64,000 nucleotides of DNA, from the NCBI GenBank assembly GCA_964580435.1, contig CAZOKP010000002.1, positions 27,989 to 91,988 of the forward strand. The letters run 5' to 3'. Position 1 is the first letter of the stretch, and the number at the start of each line of letters is the position of its first letter. The position numbers and the translations under genes were made by a program. The stretch is from CAZKEW01 sp964580435. GTDB taxonomy: Bacteria > Acidobacteriota > Aminicenantia > Aminicenantales > UBA8522. The notes beneath the pieces were generated by a model. It saw nothing but the letters and a program-made list of their open reading frames with translations. It made no database searches and had not been told where the DNA came from. Below, piece after piece: positions 59,836 through 64,000 of this stretch.

Positions 59836-59864
59836 TTGACTCTGGCCATGTTTGGTGCTATTGA
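59836..59864 (+). promoter_or_regulatory. Possible promoter of the SnoaL-like lipoprotein gene
   Basis: -35 TTGACT (59836-59841) and a poor -10 TATTGA (59859-59864) 17 bp apart, 23 bp before ATG 59888. Confidence 0.35.
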
Positions 59865-59887
59865 TTGACTCAAGACAGGAGGGTAAC

Positions 59888-60439
59888 ATGAAAAAATTCC
59901 TGATTCTCTTAGCCATCATTATTTGCCTGGTCGTGTTGCTTGGCGTGACATACGGCTGCCAGAAGAAGGCCACAGGAGGAATCACAGAAGGGGAGGCCAA
60001 GGCCATCGGCGACTGGTACCTGAGAGCGAGGAATGAGGTTAACCTGGCCTTGCTTGACAAGATCTATTCTCCTGACGTAGTTGTGCACGACCCCAGCCAG
60101 CCCCAAACCATAGTCGGCCTCGAGGCGCTGAAAAGCCAATATGGGGACACTCACACCGCTGTTCCTGATGTCAAATTTTCACTGGACGATCTGTATGTCA
60201 AAGGGGATAAGATCGCCTGGATTTTCACGATGTCAGGGACGATCACAGGCCCGATTCATACGCCTCTTGGCGATCTTCCGCCCACCGGAAAAACATTCCA
60301 GCTCTCGGGCGCCGCAATTGACCGGATCGTCGAGGGAAAGATCGCCGAGGAATGGGTCTATTTCAATGTGCTGGACATACTTCAACCCATGGGGTTTACG
60401 CTTGCTCCGCCCCAGCCTCCCCAATCAGAGGTGAAGTAA
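59888..60439 (+). CDS. SnoaL/ester cyclase-like lipoprotein
   Basis: 183 residues from ATG 59888 behind CAGGAGGGTAAC. Lipoprotein signal with VTYGC at about residue 24. The mature domain has the NTF2-like cone of the SnoaL ester cyclase family: YSPDVVVHDPSQP, IVGLEALKSQYG and VEGKIAEEWVYFNVLDILQPMG. SnoaL-like proteins often use an Asp/His pair in the pocket; D and H in VVVHDP are candidates. Its anchored location is unusual for a metabolic enzyme. Substrate unknown. Confidence 0.8.
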   Translation: MKKFLILLAIIICLVVLLGVTYGCQKKATGGITEGEAKAIGDWYLRARNEVNLALLDKIYSPDVVVHDPSQPQTIVGLEALKSQYGDTHTAVPDVKFSLDDLYVKGDKIAWIFTMSGTITGPIHTPLGDLPPTGKTFQLSGAAIDRIVEGKIAEEWVYFNVLDILQPMGFTLAPPQPPQSEVK

Positions 60440-60457
60440 GGTCGAGCGAAGACCTTA
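60437..60457 (+). other. Hairpin over the stop codon of the SnoaL-like gene
   Basis: TAAGGTC (60437-60443) and GACCTTA (60451-60457) form a perfect 7-bp stem with a 7-nt loop that includes the TAA stop. No T run follows, so it is a weak candidate terminator or an mRNA 3' stabiliser. Confidence 0.5.
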
Positions 60458-60607
60458 GGTATCTCACAAATATTCCGGGCAATTCCCGAAACAGCGGAAA
60501 AAAACTGTTAATACCTTCAATCAGTCAAATGGAAGATTCGAGCGGCTGACTCGTCTAAACTAAAGGGAGTTTTTGCACGCATGCGTTTTTCAAAGGAGAA
60601 GATTCGA

Positions 60608-61381
60608 ATGACCTTGAGATTTCGGCCTGCACTGGGGCTCATTCTTTTGTTTTTCGTGACGATATTGAGAGGCTCTGCATTCTCCGCCCAGAACCAAGAG
60701 GGTCTGGATCAGAAGGTGAGGGATTTTCTTAACCGGCACAGAGGGCAGTGGCGGGACATGAATATTTCGGAGAACGACGGGAAATACCTGTACGATCTGA
60801 TAATCCAAAACAAATACACGCGGGGCCTGGAAATCGGGACATCGACCGGTCATTCGGGCATTTGGATCGCCTGGGCCCTCAGCAAGACGGGCGGGAAGTT
60901 GGTCACCATCGAAATAGACGAGGACCGTTATGAAGAGGCTTTAGAAAATTTTAAGGAAGCAGGTCTCTCTCCCTATATCGACGCCCGGCTGGCGGATGCA
61001 CATCAACTTGTCCCCGTCCTCCCGGGGCCATTTGATTTCGTTTTCTGTGACGCGGACAAGGACTGGTACAAAAACTACCTTATCGCTGTCCTGCCTAAAC
61101 TTGTACTCAACGGATGTTTCGCCGCGCACAATGTTTCCGAAAGACAAAGGGGTCACGGTTGGGGGACGGGTGAATTTCTGGATTATATCGAAAGCCTGCC
61201 CGACATGAAGACGACATTCGGCCCGCCAAGCTGGACGTCGATGTCCATAAGCTATAAGAGAGGGCTCAATAACGCCGTCATTCTAAGGCGTCAATTGCAG
61301 GGAGATGAGCAAGTCATCCTCATCCGGCCAATTCCGGGCGCGCGAACCTTAGTTCTTTTGCCGTTGTTGATTTTTTCTTGA
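60608..61381 (+). CDS. Exported class I O-methyltransferase-like protein
   Basis: 257 residues from ATG 60608 (AAAGGAGAAGATTCG upstream; ATG 60581 is in frame but has no ribosome site). A hydrophobic N-terminus (FRPALGLILLFFVTILRGSAFSAQ) looks like a signal peptide or membrane anchor. The rest is a CCoAOMT-like SAM methyltransferase: LEIGTSTGHSGIWIA (motif I), VTIEIDEDRYEEAL, FDFVFCDADKDWY. SAM is cytosolic, so an exported copy is unexpected; a membrane-tethered cytoplasmic form is possible. Substrate unknown. Confidence 0.82.
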   Translation: MTLRFRPALGLILLFFVTILRGSAFSAQNQEGLDQKVRDFLNRHRGQWRDMNISENDGKYLYDLIIQNKYTRGLEIGTSTGHSGIWIAWALSKTGGKLVTIEIDEDRYEEALENFKEAGLSPYIDARLADAHQLVPVLPGPFDFVFCDADKDWYKNYLIAVLPKLVLNGCFAAHNVSERQRGHGWGTGEFLDYIESLPDMKTTFGPPSWTSMSISYKRGLNNAVILRRQLQGDEQVILIRPIPGARTLVLLPLLIFS

Positions 61382-61406
61382 ATTCCCACGCTCTTTGCGC
61401 GGAGGT

Positions 61407-64000
61407 TCACTTATTGATTTGAGTCTTGAGCGCAGCCAGGCGTTTTTTGGCGTCGGCCAATTCCGGCTGCTTCGCGTCCGCGTCTTTCCAATATTCCAAA
61501 AACTTTTCGTATTGGCCGGCGGCTTTTGCCTTATCCCCCTTCTCCTCATACACCCGGGCCAGCCGGAAATGATACAGCGGATGGATGAGGTAGCGGATCT
61601 GGTTTTTCGGGTCAATCGTAGTCAGCCGCTCATATTCAGCGATGGCCTTATCGAGGTCTCCTTTTTTCCAGTAGGCTCTGGCGAGGACGTCCTTGAGGAA
61701 GGGGATATTATAGTCGGGCATACTCCCCGTCGTCATATTGGGAAAATTTGCAGGGACAATTTTTACACCAGCCTCTATGGCTTTCTCCGGCGTATTCTCC
61801 GCGAGAAAGACTTCTGCTTCCAAGAGGAGGAAAAACAAGGTCATGGATTCAATGGTGGACGGCTCCACTTTAGGAAGGAGAGGCTCGATCTCGCTGATCC
61901 TGCCTTTAGCTGCGTCCACACGCCCCTGCTTCAAGTCCGCCCAGCCGAGGAGGAAGCTGCGCTCCAGCGAGTGAAAGGTTTGAGATGCTGGGTTTCGCTT
62001 AGTCCACCAATCGCTGTATCCCTGGAAGGCCTGACGCGCTAGGTCAAATTCTCTTCGGTCGGTGTAGAGATATCCCGTCATCCAGTCCGTTGCTGCCACA
62101 ACAAGAGCCGAGCTTGCTTTCTCAGCCTGTTCTCTTATGGTCAAATATTCGGACAAACTTTCATTCCAGCGGCCCAGGAAATAATCGAAGTAGGCCTTCA
62201 GCCAGTGCCCCTCCATTTTTTCGGCGGGCGTCGGAGCCCTTGTAATAAACTCCTCCAGCCAATGCCGGGTCTCTGCGTAATTCTCCTGAAGCGCGAAAAT
62301 GTAGGCCAGGCCGCTGCAAGAGTGGGAAAAATCAGGCCTTATCTCCAAGGCCTCTTGATATTTTGCCTTGGCCTCATCAAACTTTCCCAGGCGTAAATAG
62401 AGTTCGGCGATGGAATCTATGGGGTTGGCCTGGCCCGGGTTTATAGCGGCGTAGCGCTCGAAATATTGAATGGCTTTTTCAAAATCCCCGATTTGGGCGT
62501 AAACATAGCCGGCTTGGTTGATGACAAATCCGAAATTCGGGTCGAGCGCTAAAGCCTTCTCGTATTCTTCTATGGCTTCCGGATATTTCCTGCGGTTTTC
62601 GTAAACGAACCCGAGATCATAGTGGAATTGCTTTTCCTGTGGATATTTTTTAGTCAATTCCAGCAGGATCCGGAGCCTTTTCTCCGGATTACGTTCGACT
62701 GCGCTGGCGTACCCGGCGTCAATATAGAGTCTTTCTTTCTCGGTCGCCTTTTCTGAATATTTCTTGGCCATTTCATAGGCATCGGTTTGAGCTTTTGTGT
62801 CGTAGAGTTCGCCCGCGACCTTACCCAAATAAAGGTAAGCGACAGCAAACGTCGGATCGAGGGTGACGGCCTTCTCCAGGAATTTGCGGGCGTCCGCGTT
62901 GTAGAACTTCTCGTAGTCATCGCGGCCCCGTAGGAAATAGTTATAAGCTTCCATCGAGCTCGTGGTGAGCTCGGCGATCTTCGGATTAGCGATTTCGATC
63001 TTGACGGTCACGGGGCCGAGCCCGCGGGAAATCGTCCGGCTGATCTGGTCGATTTGCGTCTTCAGGACGCTCGAGACGCCGTCTCCTTTGGCTGATGCGG
63101 TCCTGAGAAGCTGTTTAGTGGCTGCATCCAGAACTTTGACGTCCGTGGCAAATGTTTCGCCCGCCTTGATGTAGCTTCCGAGAACAAGCGCATCGATGCC
63201 CGACTTGCGGCAGACCTCGAACCCGGCTTCTTCGTTGTTAGTTGCCGCGACGTCCCTTCCCGATTGCCGAAGAAGATCTTTTAGCCGCTCCCAGGAGGTC
63301 ACTTGGAAATGGCCCGACTGTTCGAGGCTGGTGATGAGGAGGTTGGGAATGGCCTCCTGGAGGTAGTCGAGGTTTTGGTCGCCGGTCTGATTCTTGAACC
63401 CGATGACGGCAATGGACCGTTTTGGACCCCCATTATGAGATAAGAGCCGCCAGGCGGCGAATCCAATGATGACTAAGACAATGAGAGCGACAAGAGGCCA
63501 CATCACTTTTTTCAGGCTGAATTGGACCGTGATCTGCTTTGAGGTGAGAGACTTCCGGATCGGCAGCGGCTGGGCTGTGGTCGGAAGCTCTTTCTCAATC
63601 TTGGCAAACTCTTTCAGGACTTCGTCTGCGCTCTGATATCTTTTCTCTTTCGGTTTTTCCAGGCATTTGAGGGTGATGCGGCTGAGTTCGTCCGGAATTT
63701 GCGCGTTTATGCTCTTGGGGTCGGGAGGCCGCTCGCTCTTCTGCTTGACCGCGACGCTCAAGGGAGTATCGCCCTCGAAGGGAAGATGTCCAGTCAGCAT
63801 TTCAAAAAGGATGATCCCCAGGGAGTAAATATCCGAGCGCGGGTCGGCTTCTTTCCCGTCAACCTGCTCGGGCGACATGTACTCCGGCGTCCCGATCATG
63901 ACGCCGGCTCCGGTTATACCTCTTGCCGCGAGCGAACGGGCGATACCGAAATCCATGATCCGCGCGTTGCCTTCGCGGTCGATCATGACGTTCTGAGGTT
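61407..64000 (-). CDS. Ser/Thr protein kinase (PknB-type) with TPR-rich C-terminal part, N-terminus outside window
   Basis: At least 864 residues; the frame continues through the right edge. Visible kinase end: PQNVMIDREGNARIMDFGIAR (catalytic-loop Asn and the DFG motif) and GTPEYMSPEQ, so the C-lobe is complete. A single membrane helix (about residues 160-182 from the first visible Met) is followed by a TolB-like/FlgO-like domain (RSIAVIGFKNQTGD), then at least eight TPR units (YPEAIEEYEKALALDPNF and others). This kinase-TM-TPR form is common in Acidobacteria-like genomes. Convergent with the methyltransferase gene. Confidence 0.9.
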   Translation of the reverse strand, partial: PQNVMIDREGNARIMDFGIARSLAARGITGAGVMIGTPEYMSPEQVDGKEADPRSDIYSLGIILFEMLTGHLPFEGDTPLSVAVKQKSERPPDPKSINAQIPDELSRITLKCLEKPKEKRYQSADEVLKEFAKIEKELPTTAQPLPIRKSLTSKQITVQFSLKKVMWPLVALIVLVIIGFAAWRLLSHNGGPKRSIAVIGFKNQTGDQNLDYLQEAIPNLLITSLEQSGHFQVTSWERLKDLLRQSGRDVAATNNEEAGFEVCRKSGIDALVLGSYIKAGETFATDVKVLDAATKQLLRTASAKGDGVSSVLKTQIDQISRTISRGLGPVTVKIEIANPKIAELTTSSMEAYNYFLRGRDDYEKFYNADARKFLEKAVTLDPTFAVAYLYLGKVAGELYDTKAQTDAYEMAKKYSEKATEKERLYIDAGYASAVERNPEKRLRILLELTKKYPQEKQFHYDLGFVYENRRKYPEAIEEYEKALALDPNFGFVINQAGYVYAQIGDFEKAIQYFERYAAINPGQANPIDSIAELYLRLGKFDEAKAKYQEALEIRPDFSHSCSGLAYIFALQENYAETRHWLEEFITRAPTPAEKMEGHWLKAYFDYFLGRWNESLSEYLTIREQAEKASSALVVAATDWMTGYLYTDRREFDLARQAFQGYSDWWTKRNPASQTFHSLERSFLLGWADLKQGRVDAAKGRISEIEPLLPKVEPSTIESMTLFFLLLEAEVFLAENTPEKAIEAGVKIVPANFPNMTTGSMPDYNIPFLKDVLARAYWKKGDLDKAIAEYERLTTIDPKNQIRYLIHPLYHFRLARVYEEKGDKAKAAGQYEKFLEYWKDADAKQPELADAKKRLAALKTQINK

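Noticed and set aside
1..64000. CRISPR array, prophage or insertion sequence
   Set aside because: I found no regularly spaced repeats, no transposase or integrase genes, and no phage structural genes on either strand.

Overview
The window looks like a chromosomal segment of an uncultured, Gram-negative-type anaerobic bacterium. Gene content and gene order are most reminiscent of Candidatus Aminicenantes (OP8) or a relative of Acidobacteria; this is inferred from gene content and not from any marker search. Evidence for two membranes is a TonB-dependent receptor with an N-terminal CarboxypepD_reg-like domain, a BamD-like lipoprotein, several beta-barrel proteins ending in F, an ExbD and several lipoproteins. 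The protein set is housekeeping plus respiratory. I see no phage, insertion sequence or CRISPR array.

Layout. 1-9500 holds the end of rodA, a TIGR03960/DUF2344 radical SAM protein, an acyl-CoA dehydrogenase, an ExbD-thioredoxin pair, small ACT and GATase proteins, a PKD/beta-barrel protein and rmlD. 9514-16017 (minus) is a translation and ribosome-maturation operon: nusA-infB-DUF503-rbfA-nrnA-truB-DUF507-DUF507-thioesterase. 16425-18713 is a K+-independent type proton pyrophosphatase. 19283-28073 (minus) is a tightly packed nine-gene run: PASTA-rpe-epimerase-bamD-OMP-subtilase-recN-C_GCAxxG-miaB. 28263-38202 holds threonine aldolase, an EMO-like membrane Fe-S oxidoreductase, a beta-barrel/TonB receptor pair, lpdA and a sulfatase-fold lipoprotein. 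38323-46706 is a complex I operon nuoABCDEFGHI, with no nuoJ-N, ending in an MBL-fold gene. Malic enzyme follows.

48199-51489 is an envelope operon behind a strong promoter and a leader of about 260 nt: an Ala/Lys-rich lipoprotein, two L,D-transpeptidases and a second lipoprotein. 51540-56670 is a heat-shock operon, dnaK-dnaJ-hspR-sigma factor-DnaC-like ATPase, with a near-perfect HAIR operator inside the dnaK promoter. The last 7 kb holds tRNA-Asn, a phosphoesterase, an exported Gfo/Idh-like protein, an NfnA-like flavoprotein, a SnoaL-like lipoprotein, an exported O-methyltransferase and a truncated TPR Ser/Thr kinase.

The least explained signal is a pair of intergenic elements of about 261 and 279 nt (16113-16373 and 59528-59806). 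They share long identical blocks and nested inverted repeats, and their stems show at least one clear compensatory base change. They are 43 kb apart and lie in different gene contexts. They look like a dispersed, structure-conserved repeat or RNA family that I cannot name.
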